Source: Leptodontidium sp. MPI-SDFR-AT-0119 (taxonomy: Eukaryota > Ascomycota > Leotiomycetes > Helotiales > Leptodontidiaceae). Taken from it: a stretch of DNA of 64,000 nucleotides. The stretch's first letter is position 1. Every line of letters begins with the position of its first letter. Positions 32,879-43,566 of this stretch are shown here, piece by piece. A program made the translations under genes and the position numbers. The DNA lies in NCBI GenBank assembly GCA_020726505.1, contig JAHLEZ010000008.1:496001-560000 (forward strand). The letters run 5' to 3'. Below the pieces are notes generated by a model. That model did no database searches. It was not told where the DNA came from and was given only the letters and a program-made list of their open reading frames with translations.

Positions 32879-34990
32879 ATGCAAAGTATGCAAAGTAGTC
32901 GCAGGGACCCCTTTGGGGAATATAGGTGGAACCGACTCCGAGGAACAGACTTTTGTTCAACATGTCAATTCGCAAGGACGGACGGAAACAGTTATTTTGT
33001 ACTTTCTGATTTGAAAGTATCTGCCGAGAGAGGTTGTCGCGTTTGCGCATTCCTTCATGAAGCCCTCAAGCATTATTTCGGCGATGCTTATGCTAATAGT
33101 GAACGTGCATTCCATCGCATGGAATCGGGGGGACATATAATGTTTGCTGCATCGCATGGTTCACACCTTACCTTTTTTGTGACTCCAGGTAAGTTATTTA
33201 TCCATTTTTTGAAACCCGTTTGAAGAGTAGGACATTTTGGACAGCAACCATCTCCAAGCAATGATTACCCTGAACTTCAGGTGAAAATTTCCATGTTTGA
33301 CTTTCGCATTTCAGCTGCGCAGAATGGAAGGACTCGTCGGCGTTGTATTCATTAATCTCTTTCTTAGCATACTGTACGAATGCTCATTCACTCTATAGGA
33401 TCTCCAAATCCTTATCCCGAAATCCTGTCGTCTATGGACACATTGCCAACAAACACAGACTCTGACGCCTCATTTCAGCAAATCGAACGATGGCTTGACA
33501 AATGTAACACGATACACAGCACATGTTGGACTGATACACCGAAACAGTTACCTACTAGAGTTTTGGACGTTGGACAAGATGGAGATGCCTTTGTTCGGCT
33601 CCACGAAACCTCTGGCGAATCTGAAAGGTACATTTGTCTAAGCCACTGCTGGGGAGGTTACAAATCCCATGTTATGACAACGTCCAAGACAATTGCGCAG
33701 AACCTTCGCGGAATAGATATGAAATCCTTGCCTGCATCGTTTCGGGATGTAGCTATTATTGCCAGGCGATTTGGTATAAGGTTTCTCTGGATCGATAGTC
33801 TCTGCATTATCCAAGATGACAGAGATGACTGGGAACAAGAAGCAGCCAAGATGGCATCAATTTACGAGAATGCATATCTCACCGTCGCTGGTACACACGG
33901 AAACAACTCTAATATCAGCCTTTTCTCTAAAGTTTCAGACGAAATATCCTACCGTGATGGTATACTTCAGCCTCATGCTGATCGAAAGCTTCAGATTCGT
34001 AACGACAAAAACGAACTCAATACCGTATATGTTAGAGCTTATCTTCCTCACGGCATGGAAAAAGATCATGCCTATGATGCACTGCTTCAGTCTCAACTCC
34101 CGCTCCTGTCCCGTGGTTGGTGCTTCCAAGAGCGACTTTTGTCACCACGTGTTCTCCACTATCGAAAAAACGAGGTGTACTGGGAATGCCAGGAGGAAAC
34201 CACATGCCAATGCTCACCTAACGGTCAGGTAGGGACTCTGAAAGAGGAGTATCGGCTAGCGGCGGCTAGCGAAACCGAAACCGAAACCGAAACCTACTCA
34301 TCGTGGCATCATATAGTCGAGCAGTACTCAACGTTGGATATCTCATTCCCCAAAGACAAGCTCCCTGCTCTTTCTGGAATCGCTAGCAAGGTTCAAAGCA
34401 TCCAGAAAACAAACTACCTGGCTGGATTATGGGAGGCCACCCTCCTTTATGATCTCACTTGGTATCCAACATCCAAAAACAAAATTCCTTCAGATTGGCG
34501 CGCTCCTACCTGGTCATGGGTTTCAATCGGAGGATCTATCAGATACCTTGACGCTGATGATATGGTGTTCACGACCAAACTACTTCAAGCACACTGCGAG
34601 CGAATGGGCAAGAACCCGACCGGTGAAATTTCAGGGGGTTTTATTCGCCTATCTGGACCTGTGCGAGAAGTTAGCTTGGAAAAACAATCCAATGGGACTC
34701 ATCTTATTTCCGGCACGAAGCTCGACATGAATGACGGATCATTTGACGTTAATCCTGATATTCAACTACGCAATCAGCTATCTTGTTTACGACTTGGACA
34801 GGGAATCCGTGGCGGTCCAACCTGGTATTATTTCATAATTTTGGAAGTGGTCTCTCCAGGTAGTCCTGAATACCCTAGCTATAAGAGGGTCGGGCTTTGG
34901 ACACAATACACGGGTAGTAGTTATTATGATGAAGAAGAATTTGTCGCCTTCCTACAAACCTTTACTGTTCAGGAAGTAAGAGTCATTTAA
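32879..34990 (+). CDS. HET-domain protein, 633 aa
   Basis: A HET (PF06985) protein of the type involved in non-self recognition and regulated cell death in fungi. Exon 1 is 32879-33188 and exon 2 33399-34990; phase agrees, but the 210-nt intron is long and may hide another exon. The N-terminus has the usual cysteine module CSTCQF...GCRVCAFLHEAL. The HET core follows: YICLSHCWGG, LPASFRDVAIIARRFGIRFL, WIDSLCIIQDDRDDWEQEAA and SIYENAYLTVAGTHG. SRGWCFQERLLSPRVLHY and APTWSWVSIGG are the typical later segments. A Thr-Glu repeat (TETETETET near 34268-34292) is encoded by tandem ACCGAA units. No effector domain is fused to it. It looks intact although it sits among broken genes. Confidence 0.88.
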
Positions 34991-35916
34991 GCTCGCATTC
35001 CAGATCAAGAATGCCATCGGGGCAACTCATGATTTGGCGGCTCAGGAACAGGCTCCTGTGTTTTACTCTCATCAGGTCCAGTCATTGACTTGGGTAAAGA
35101 ATTTGAAGCCGAGGTCGGCAGTTAGTGGTCCATCCTATCCCTACTCAGTCTATTTTGGGGATACCTGTTCTTTGTATCTCATCCTGTCGGCGCCGGAATC
35201 GGTGAGATGGTGTGTAAGACAGTCTTGATTTCAAGTTAGCACAATGAAACACTCTGGAGAGATTTTGAGTTAGTTTGTTGTAGAAAAGAGGAAGAAGAAT
35301 CTTGTTACCAGGGTCAGATGTGCTGAGCACCAACAGCAAATGATGAAGAGATCTCACGCGCTCATCAAGAGTGAAATTGGCCTTCAATCGACTTGCATCG
35401 CAAAATAAACCTGACTTCAATTCTATTGGTCTTAAGATTCCTGCATATGTCGGAGGTAGGACAGAGAGAGAAGATCGACGTCAGTCTTAGTCAGGAGCCG
35501 TTAAATACAACTACTAGGCCCACCCTTATAGCCCACTCCCACTAGGCAGAGTCACTCAGCTGTCCTATTTAATGGAGACGCCGCAAGTGGCAACCGATTG
35601 AGCTATGATCCCATAAGTCCGTCGCTCAGCTACTGTCACGAAGACATGTACTGGAGGGCCGTAGCAGATGCTGGGACGAAGCTAAAGGGTGGTCATAGCG
35701 CCTAGTTAGAGGTTTTGGGGTTGAGTAATTGCTTAGATTTTAGACTTTACAATAGATCGACTTTAACCACTTTAAATACGATTTCATGCCTTTATCTGGT
35801 GCAGCTTCTATAGAGTGTGATAAGAACGATAATCAACACGATTTTAAGTTTGCGAATCCCTTTACTAGAACGATTTTACGAGTTTGCGAAATTGTGGTTG
35901 TGGTCTTTAGACAGTA
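34991..35916. other. Spacer, no gene supported
   Basis: HET 3' flank followed by about 600 bp without a gene-like frame. Confidence 0.3.
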
Positions 35917-36733
35917 CAGAGTGTTCGATCAGCCAATCAGCCAGCCATCAGCTGGCCAGATATCTCAACAGATTGACTTACGTGTAAATCACTCACTGAC
36001 TGGGTTAACAGATGAACTGATAAGCTGCTTATAAGCTGCAGGTGTCAAATTTGAAGCTATAAAAACTAGATACCTAGCCAAACTACATTGTAACAAGCCA
36101 TCAACTGAACGGCCCCTTGGTGCTCCCAGTTCTTCAAACATTCCCTGTGCCATAGCATCTCTCCTGATAACTATGAAATCTTTGGAGTAGTCTGTTTTAA
36201 ACAAGAGGAAAAGACTCTTTCGCACTTAGAGCTCATGGTCAGAATAGCTAAAAAGTCGAAGGCCATTGCGGTGAGCTGTGGCCATTAAAGTTTCTTTGTT
36301 TTCCAGTACTCCAAGGGAGGCTTATTACAAACAGGTTCATTTAAATATTGTTGCAATTGGTCTTTCCGGGAGGCACGTTGAAGTACTGTAGTCGCCGTAC
36401 AAGGTGCTAGGTTGTTTGGCAAATTTTCCAAGTAATCGACTTAATCTTAAAGTTCTGGAGAGAGCGATTCTTGTCGCATGGTAGGCTCAGATTTGCATTC
36501 TTTCCGTCCTAGGGCTTCCAAATCGGTCAATCTAAACACCAAAACCACATCAAGAACCCCTACAAACTGACCCCAAAATCACTTTTAAAAAAATAGCCCT
36601 CAACTTATAAAGTACAGATAAACTGAAGAAACTGCAACTAATTGACTTATAAATATTTTTGAGCTGATTGGCTTAGAGATTTGGCTCAACTGACTGGTTG
36701 GCTTATCAGTCGGCCGGCTGATCGATCACTCTG
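35917..36733. mobile_element. Candidate non-autonomous element with hAT-like ends
   Basis: CAGAGTGTTCGATCAGCC (35917-35934) and its reverse complement with one mismatch (36716-36733) face each other 817 bp apart. Both ends are followed inward by several AGCCAATCAGCC-like subterminal words, as in hAT elements. No matching 8-bp target duplication is seen, so the element is old or the call is wrong. No coding frame is recognised inside. Confidence 0.45.
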
Positions 36734-37007
36734 CTTTTGCGCAAACAGGCAGCCCTCTTTCTAGCATCTCCAAAGGCTCTTCTATAACTCAAGTAAAATA
36801 CTGGGACGATCCCTATTATAGCCAGCCAAGAACTTACTTTGTAACAGGAATCTGCCCCTCGGTAGAGACACAATTCCTTACCATCTTCGAATAAGCCTTA
36901 CCCAAAGCTCGAAACTTCCGAAGCCGCCTACCCTCCCATATCGTGGCAACTGTTATCCACCCCGCGAATACCTACTTAAATGCACGTAGTTGACCTTGCC
37001 CGCCGAG

Positions 37008-37690
37008 TTACCTGTTACGTTCTGTCTCAGGAGTTGCAAGCGGCGGTGCGTCGTGGGCGGCGTATGCCAACCAGGAAGACCTCGACTTCGGTTGGCGTCC
37101 AGCCCAGAGATCGAGTGAAGAGTCCCGCAGCAATCCCTTGAAAGCCCTGCTTAAGTTGTTCTGCAGTAAGTTAGCATCAGCATTGAAACGATCATTATGT
37201 GTTCGCGGGTAGAGACCTAGATGCCAGAGGTCAATAGCTTTTCTTCTTCGGTCTTTAGGCCATGTCCCCCATGGTACCTCCAATTTCGTTTCAACCACGT
37301 CCACAAACCCAGCGTCCGTCAACATGTTTTTGAAAGCATGTGCTACTCTGAAATTGAACCACATCTTCTTTATGGCCTCATCGTAGAGGTCGAACCAGCG
37401 GAAGATTTGAAAGGGTAGTGGGTAGTTTTGGTTGGTCGCTTCAAGAGTGAATCCTAGTTCCGACAGCTCAACGTATCCACCAGGCTTTACAGTCCCTAAT
37501 AATATTAGGACGAACAGGCTATTGATGTTGACACTAACCTATATGCCCTAACAGTGCTGGGTAATCTTTAATAGCGAGAAACATGAATCGAACGTGGACG
37601 AGATTATATATTCCGGGTTTATATAGCCATTCCCCTTACAAGTCATCGACTTCAAAAGTCAAGTTTAGAAGGACCCCTGCGATTTGATGA
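37008..37690 (-). pseudogene. LaeA-like SAM methyltransferase, 5'-truncated with stop codon
   Basis: Minus-strand frame reading LTFEVDDL, stop, GEWLYKPGIYNLVHVRFMFL, then across a 43-nt intron (37538-37496) TVKPGGYVELSELGFTLE and MWFNFRVAHAFKNMLTDAGF, ending ATPETERNR at 37008. This is the C-terminal two thirds of the TAM/LaeA-type methyltransferases (class I, SAM-dependent). The stop is TAA within DDL-TAA-GEW. The SAM-binding glycine motif region is missing and the gene's upstream side runs into repeat copy B. It is not expected to work. Confidence 0.75.
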
Positions 37691-37799
37691 GTGCATTGAA
37701 AGGAGAGCACTATCTGCCAGTACCCGCCATTCAATAGTAGCGCAGCATCCCGTTTTTAGTCTCCAATGCCTTTCAGGCTGGAATGGACTAAGCTCCCCA

Positions 37800-38036
37800 A
37801 GGGGAGGAGAGAAGTTAAAAGACGCGTTCCTTAACGTGCCTTCAACTTATAACCCTAGTAGTAGTAGTAAACGATTCATCTTAATAAGGAAATAAACTAA
37901 GAAACGCTCTCTGGCGATGTACGTGCTAGTTTTTCTTTCTTCGAGGAGTTATAGTCGTGGCTATAGTTATCAAACTAAAAGCAGATGAAGAGGTTGAGCC
38001 CGAAGCTGAACCCGGTTTCAATGCTTTTCCGCTCAT
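37800..38036 (-). repeat. Diverged repeat, copy B (inverted relative to 26.7 kb)
   Basis: Reverse complement matches 26690-26940 over about 235 bp with mostly transition differences. A GTAGTAGTAGTA microsatellite (37858-37870) replaces part of the matching block. It abuts the truncated methyltransferase. Confidence 0.75.
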
Positions 38037-38193
38037 ATAAAAAGTAGTAGGTGTATTTTGCATTCACCAGGGAATGACTTTAGAGACAGAAGCACATTGA
38101 TACGGTTCTTCAACCTTGGACAAGAAAAGTATTTAATCCACACACGCCACTGCCAGAGCCGCATGTCATTTATTTGTTATATCCTGCAGCACT

Positions 38194-39287
38194 TTAATTA
38201 TAGGATACAAAAGCTCTAATCTCGATGCTCCTCCTAGGGGTGTCTCTCTGCCCAGCCTCATCAATGAACGAACTATGTGGTACCTGTCCGTAGCAGGCCA
38301 CTCCGTCCCCGTTGTCATACTGCTTGAAAATGACTACTTCGTTGGGCGCTTGAGCGTACTTGTAAAACCAGCGATGGGTGGAGTTCGCCTTCACTGCAAC
38401 ATTGGATGCGTGCCTGCCGTTAGGTAATGCGAAATTCATGTTTACCAAGTCATCGGATGACACAGAACTGAGATCTGCGATAGCAAGCGGATCTCTGTAG
38501 ATTGTCTCAATTGGGCGCCACACCTTTCGATCGGGTTACTTATCAATTCGGCTATTCCAGGGAGGTTCCGATACTCACATTGATGATCTGGAAATGCTTA
38601 TTCAATATTCGGTCCGCTTCTTCGGCGGGTAACCTGAAACGAATATTTTTCTCCACCTGTGAAGGGACCTGATCCACATGTACCTTGTATACCTGCTGGC
38701 GGCCTTGAATTGCACCTGCCGGAGGGTTTGAGTCGGTCCCGTGGCTGACGCGTGTCAAGTGGCTGAAGACATGGACATGGGATGCACCCGTACTATTGAT
38801 CATCGGATTAGAACCTGTTTGCTAGTCACATAATTTGAAGTTGACTTACACTTGTTTGATAATTTCTGCAGTTTCTGTGTAGTATACAGCCTTCACCTTG
38901 TCCTGATCCTCCCAATCACAAACTCTCAGCGCCGTGGGACATGTGCGGTACTTAAAGCCGTGCTTCTCGAGGGTAAAATGGCTCTCTTTGCCAGTTACAT
39001 CTCTGACATCGCAGACGACGGCTTCATTCAAGTCGCCGTATGTGTTAGCAGTCCTTCAAGAGATCATAGAGTTAGAATGAATGAGACTATCATGCACGTA
39101 GCAGTGATACTGACGCAATGTTGGTTCCCAAGACTAATGCCTCTTCAGAGGTAGAGCGATCCAAGTAGTGGAAAATGCCGCAAGCATCCCGAGTGGGTGC
39201 AGATTGGACTCCTCTACCGTTGTTCTGGGCTGTGGTTCTGCAGTCACCAAGTGGAACTGGGGTTTCTGGAAGCATGCAAATTTTCAT
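38194..39287 (-). CDS. CmcJ/NvfI-like oxygenase (AsaB / GA4-desaturase family), 306 aa
   Basis: A member of the fungal family annotated as GA4 desaturase, AsaB or 7-alpha-cephem-methoxylase P8; NvfI in this family is an Fe(II)/2-oxoglutarate endoperoxidase. Exons: 39287-39115, 39053-38850, 38792-38579, 38523-38194, all in phase. Landmarks are LNEAVVCDVRDV, LEKHGFKYRTCPTAL, TGASHVHVFSHLTR, KVHVDQVPSQVEKNIR with the likely iron ligands His-x-Asp, QIINVWRPIE, VIFKQYDNGDG, PHSSFIDE with the likely second His, and RRSIEIRAFVSY with the likely 2-oxoglutarate Arg. Length is normal for the family. It diverges from a Zn2Cys6 regulator across 421 bp, which suggests a small secondary-metabolism or detoxification pair. 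The substrate is unknown. Confidence 0.88.
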
Positions 39288-39708
39288 AGTGACGCTGTTC
39301 AATTATGGTTGCTATGGGATGCTTGGGGAACTGGAATGAAGTATATGTAGTTGTAATGCTGCAATATTGTCCCCGTCCGCGTGCATGGCGGGCAAAAGTG
39401 GAAACAGGCCAATGTCTCGTTCAGGGTCTTATGGAGCTTCGTCACCGAGGCTTGTCCCGCCGCTCGTTTACTCGTACTCGCTCGCTTCGCGCTGCGCCGG
39501 GAACTGCGCCCTATGCTGCTTTCGTAAGCGGCTAGTTTCATCCCTCGTACTCTCTTTCTACAACTGCCTCGCGTCCGCTCTTACGATCTCTTACGATCTT
39601 GAGCTCGCTCGCTGTAGACTGGCTGTCCCTTGCTGCTCGCTGTTCGTCAGCGACTCCCAGAACGCAGCCACCGACAATTTGTTCGCACGCACAAGAGAAT
39701 ATCGACGA
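39288..39708. promoter_or_regulatory. Divergent promoter, CmcJ-like oxygenase / Zn2Cys6 regulator
   Basis: 421 bp between the two ATGs. Contains an 11-bp tandem TCTTACGATCT (about 39578-39599), several CTCGC/CGCTCG words and pyrimidine-rich leader DNA before the regulator. No known operator is recognised. Confidence 0.4.
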
Positions 39709-41138
39709 ATGGCGCCTCGCAGGCCTCACAACAAGTCTCGGAATGGCTGTGACACGTGCAAACAAAGACGTGTGAAGGTACCTTACGTTTTTTAATTCGT
39801 CTGATATTCATCTAATAAAGTATGCTACTGATTCTGTTGTGCTGTAGTGTGATGAACGAGGGCCGCCATGCCAAAGATGCCTTACCCGCGGAGCACAATG
39901 TCGTTATTCAACACGTGCAACTGGAGACTCGCCTCAATCACCCGCAATACCTAGCGGGCTTGAGTCGACACACGCTCATACGCCACCTCATAGCCCATCG
40001 CTGGTTCCCAGTCCTGATCAGAGCTCGAAGTCGCCTGTGAGGCTCCTCGAGCTAGAGCTTCTGCATCGCTATTCGACCAAGACATACAAAGGCTTTGCTT
40101 TGTTGTCGTCCGACGAAGAACTCTGGCAATCCTTCGCTGTCAAAGAAGCCTTGAAGTTCGAATTCCTCATGAAGGAGATATTTGCGCTGGCGGCGCTGCA
40201 CAAAGCCACGGAGATACCGGAGTCGGCATCCGAATACATTAACTATGCTTTAGAATGGAAAAATGAAGCGCTTGCACTTGCCCATAATGCATTGCAAAAT
40301 ATAAACCAGGGCAACAGTGGGGCTGTTTTTATGTTCTCTATCATGACTATGATTTTTGCCATTGTTCCACCTCTGTCAGTACCTGGCATTACGTTCAGGA
40401 GCCCTTTAGAGAATCTTCTTGTGCTTTTTGAGTTTCAGAAAGGCACAGCCTCTTTAGCTGGTCAGTTCCTCCTCGCAAACAAGCAGACAAAGTTGAATTG
40501 CAAACAAAAGCTCCGAAGTTGTGATTTGACACGAACTGAAAATGTGGTCGCCACTGTGTGGTCTTCCACCGGAAGAACTGTAATACCTGCATTCAGAATT
40601 TTATTTACATTACCTCAGTACGCTGACCTGCTACCGCGTAACCACAGGTATCTGCAGACATTGGCTCGAAACAAGCCCATTTGGATGGATTTTTGGATTG
40701 AAGCCTCCAGAAAATACTGTCAGAGTCAACGAAAACTTCGACATCGCTATCACGCGCCTGAAGGAACTGAACGCCAGCTATACAGAAAATCCCCCCACCG
40801 ATTCTGTCGTATATTCCAATGCGATCAACAGCCTCTCCTTTTGCTCCGTGGGTAGTAGGGGCCGTGTGCTAGCATGGCTCACAATGGCCGGACAAGATTT
40901 CCTGTCCAAATTGAAGGAGGAGGAGCCTATGGCATTGCTGATCTTGATACATTGGGCGGTTCTGCTAGAGTCACTGAATGACCTTTGGTGGGCAAAAAAT
41001 GCTGGAAAAAGGCTAGTTGAGGATGTTGTGGTTGTTCTAGAGAAGGTGGCCTTCAGTTCTGGTGCTCGCCGGTTGCCAGGGTGGGCAGAAGCCGTGGGGT
41101 GGGCGAGGTGGGAGGCGGGGGTCAGAGCCGGTGGCTAG
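39709..41138 (+). CDS. Zn2Cys6 transcription factor, Upc2-like (3' structure uncertain)
   Basis: Exon 1 (39709-39777) encodes MAPRRPHNKSRNGCDTCKQR plus RVK; after a 70-nt intron exon 2 starts at 39848 with CDERGPPCQRCLTRGAQC. Together they form a complete Zn(II)2Cys6 binuclear cluster, in the layout of sterol-uptake-control (Upc2) type regulators. LELELLHRYSTKTYKGF is the usual start of the regulatory domain, followed by VKEALKFEFLMKEIFALAAL. The frame is coding to about 40460 and again from about 40650 (LKPPENTVRVNENFDIAITR) to 41138. The stretch between must contain one or more introns or damage that could not be resolved. It diverges from the CmcJ-like oxygenase and is the likely regulator of that gene. 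Confidence 0.8.
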
Positions 41139-41508
41139 ACTGGGCATGCGTCCTGGCATAAGGATATATATGCATACTGTAACTGTACGGACGTTATGAA
41201 AGTGGCTAAAAAATCGGTTCACATACTCCAGGTGCACTGATAACTGCTTGCTACGTGGAGTGGTGGGAAGCGGAGAGTGAAAACAACGTGAAAAGTGGGG
41301 TTAATACTTGCCAATCTTGGCCGGAGGTATTTTTAATCTCCGGTACGTGATATGCATAAACGAACAAGGGAATAAACGAGGAACGAGAACGAGAACGAGG
41401 CCTACACTTTCCCCCGCCGCTTGTCCCATTAACCAACCAATCAGGGCATTGGCTTTCCCTTCGTAAGGTAGTCCGCGATTGTTAAAAAAAAAAAATTCCG
41501 GGTGAGAA

Positions 41509-41757
41509 ATGGTGACCTACAGCGAGAGCGACAACGAGAGCGACAACGAGAGCGACAACGAGCCAGCCGTGGCCCTTCCAGACGTGACGATGGTTTTCAA
41601 AACAGAACACGCTCGACAGTACATATATGAATCGTCGTCCGCCGTACCAACAATATGTTCATTCAACACGGCGAGAAAACATCAACGAGAATCACAGTCA
41701 GATAGTTTCGACGTAACCGCGGGGCGCTTTTCTTTCGAAACTTTTCAGCCACTCTAA
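41509..41757 (+). CDS. Possible upstream ORF of 82 aa with ESDN repeats
   Basis: Starts at ATG 41509 and stops 36 bp before the RTA1 start. It encodes three tandem Glu-Ser-Asp-Asn units from exact 12-bp repeats GAGAGCGACAAC (41524-41559). The rest has no family resemblance. It may be a small gene, an upstream ORF in the RTA1 leader, or chance. Confidence 0.25.
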   Translation: MVTYSESDNESDNESDNEPAVALPDVTMVFKTEHARQYIYESSSAVPTICSFNTARKHQRESQSDSFDVTAGRFSFETFQPL

Positions 41758-41793
41758 CCTCCCGCACCCAAAGAGGCAAATAATACTCGTGAA

Positions 41794-42770
41794 ATGGCCG
41801 AGACAACCGATCTCTTCGAGTACGACCCGTCGGTAGCTGCTGCCATCATCTTTGCTGTCTTGTTTGGTATCGCCATGGTCACCCATGCGTACCAGCTAAT
41901 TCGAACGCGGACATGGTTTATGCTGGCTTTTCTCATTGGCGGTATCTGTGAGTATCCTCGGGCTCATCCTTCCATTATCAATTCTAGGCAGCCTGCTAAA
42001 AATTTCTCGCCCCTAGTTGAATTCGGTGGCTACATTGCTAGAGTCTTCACCGCTCAAGAAACCCCCAATTGGTCAATAGGACCCTTCATCATCCAGCATC
42101 TCCTTCTTCTGGTTGCACCAGCTCTGTTGGCAGCCAGCATCTATATGGAACTCGGCCGGATCATACTCCTCGTCCACGGCGAAAAGCATTCCATTATTTC
42201 GCGAATATGGCTTACAAAAATCTTCGTCGGCGGGGACATTGTATCGTTCTTGGCTCAGGCCATTGGTAAGTCCAAGCCCGCCATTCCGCAGAAATCAACT
42301 TGAATCTCTAGTTCTAACTGTTCTTTTCAACAGGCGCAGGAAGTATGGCAGGTCAATCAACATCGGCGATTAAAACCGGCCAGACGATCATCCTTTGTGG
42401 TCTTGTCGCACAGATTCTTTCCTTCATGCTCTTCGCGGTCACGGCGGCCATCTTTCATCTTCGATTACTCCATACGCCAACCCAGAAGGTTCTCAATGAT
42501 GCAATTCCCTGGCGAAAACACATGTTTGCGCTGTACGCCAGCAGCTTCTTGATCCTCATTCGATGCGTGTTTAGGCTGGTGGAATATGCACAGGGCAGGA
42601 CGGGCTACCTGATGTCAAACGAAGTTTTCTTGTATCTGTTTGATTCGGTCCTGATGTTGGGTACAATGATCATCTTTGCAATGATACATCCTAGTGAGGT
42701 TAACGCTTTGCTCAGAGGGGATGGGTCGAAGGCTATTAAGAAGGTTGTGCAAGTTTATAGTATGGTCTGA
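41794..42770 (+). CDS. RTA1-like lipid-translocating membrane protein, 279 aa
   Basis: A seven-helix RTA1-family protein (PF04479); yeast relatives protect against 7-aminocholesterol or export sphingoid bases. Exons: 41794-41947, 42017-42265, 42334-42770, in phase. Family landmarks: FGGYIARV, FIIQHLLLLVAPALLAASIY with MELGRI, TKIFVGGDIVSFLAQAIGAG, GLVAQILSF, and FRLVEYAQGRTGYLMSNEVF before the last helix. Membrane segments are visible at roughly residues 16-36, 79-98, 120-140, 160-185, 200-220 and 240-258. Length is typical. Its neighbour is a Upc2-like regulator, and both belong to families tied to sterol or lipid stress, but co-regulation is only suggested. Confidence 0.92.
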
Positions 42771-43566
42771 GAGCCAAATGTGGCTAGAGGGGAGGTCTCC
42801 CATTCGACGAACAACGACCTGTCCTATCTGTTGCTTTTCCTGATGCAGATATTTCCACAGTTCTCGCAGCTAACATAAGCGTGTACTGTATGAGAGATGC
42901 CTTGAAGGAAAGCTCGCTAATTGGACAAAACGACTTTGAAGTGTGTGCAACAAGGGATTTGAGGTTGTTTGTTTTGAAAGAGAGAAATGGACTCGAGAAA
43001 GTTTGAGGCCTTTTATAGTTTGTCTGAAGCTGCTGAATCAAGCCTTTTATTCAAGTTACTGAGTCAGGAAAGGGATTGTGATTGATCCATTTTCTGCAGG
43101 TATTCACAAAATTATTGTGATACACCATGGGGTGTACCACAGTGTGAATTATTACTTGACGTATTTGGTATCTATGAAAATGTCATTTAAATGAAGGTGC
43201 AGATAAGTCGCATAATATCGTCCAAATTCCATTTTAATGATGGCCTCTAGTCTTAGAGGAACGTGAAGCTTTAACGGCGGCCATGGGTCAAACTTAATCC
43301 GCCCCTCGCCTGCTTTCTTGACAGCGTCACAGCTTCAGCGAAGCCTAAAAGTACACGAAGACCACCGCAGGAGCCCTGTATTTGGTTCCCTCTTCTAACA
43401 AGTGAGCTAACTGTGGTAAGAGTGTTCTTTTATCACTTAATGGACTCCCACACTATAATTCTATCCTTCATTGTAAATTCCTGGATTTGTCACCAGCGGC
43501 ATTTTGGGTTCATTTACACTTAAAGTGCGACATTGAAATTTGTGGTACTAAAGAAATTGCTACATA
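42771..43566. other. Spacer between convergent genes
   Basis: No gene supported. A frame at 42784-43041 on the minus strand has no family look. Confidence 0.35.

Noticed and set aside
35145..35420. 91-residue minus-strand frame after the HET gene
   Set aside because: No family look, overlaps the HET 3' flank, no splice signals in support.
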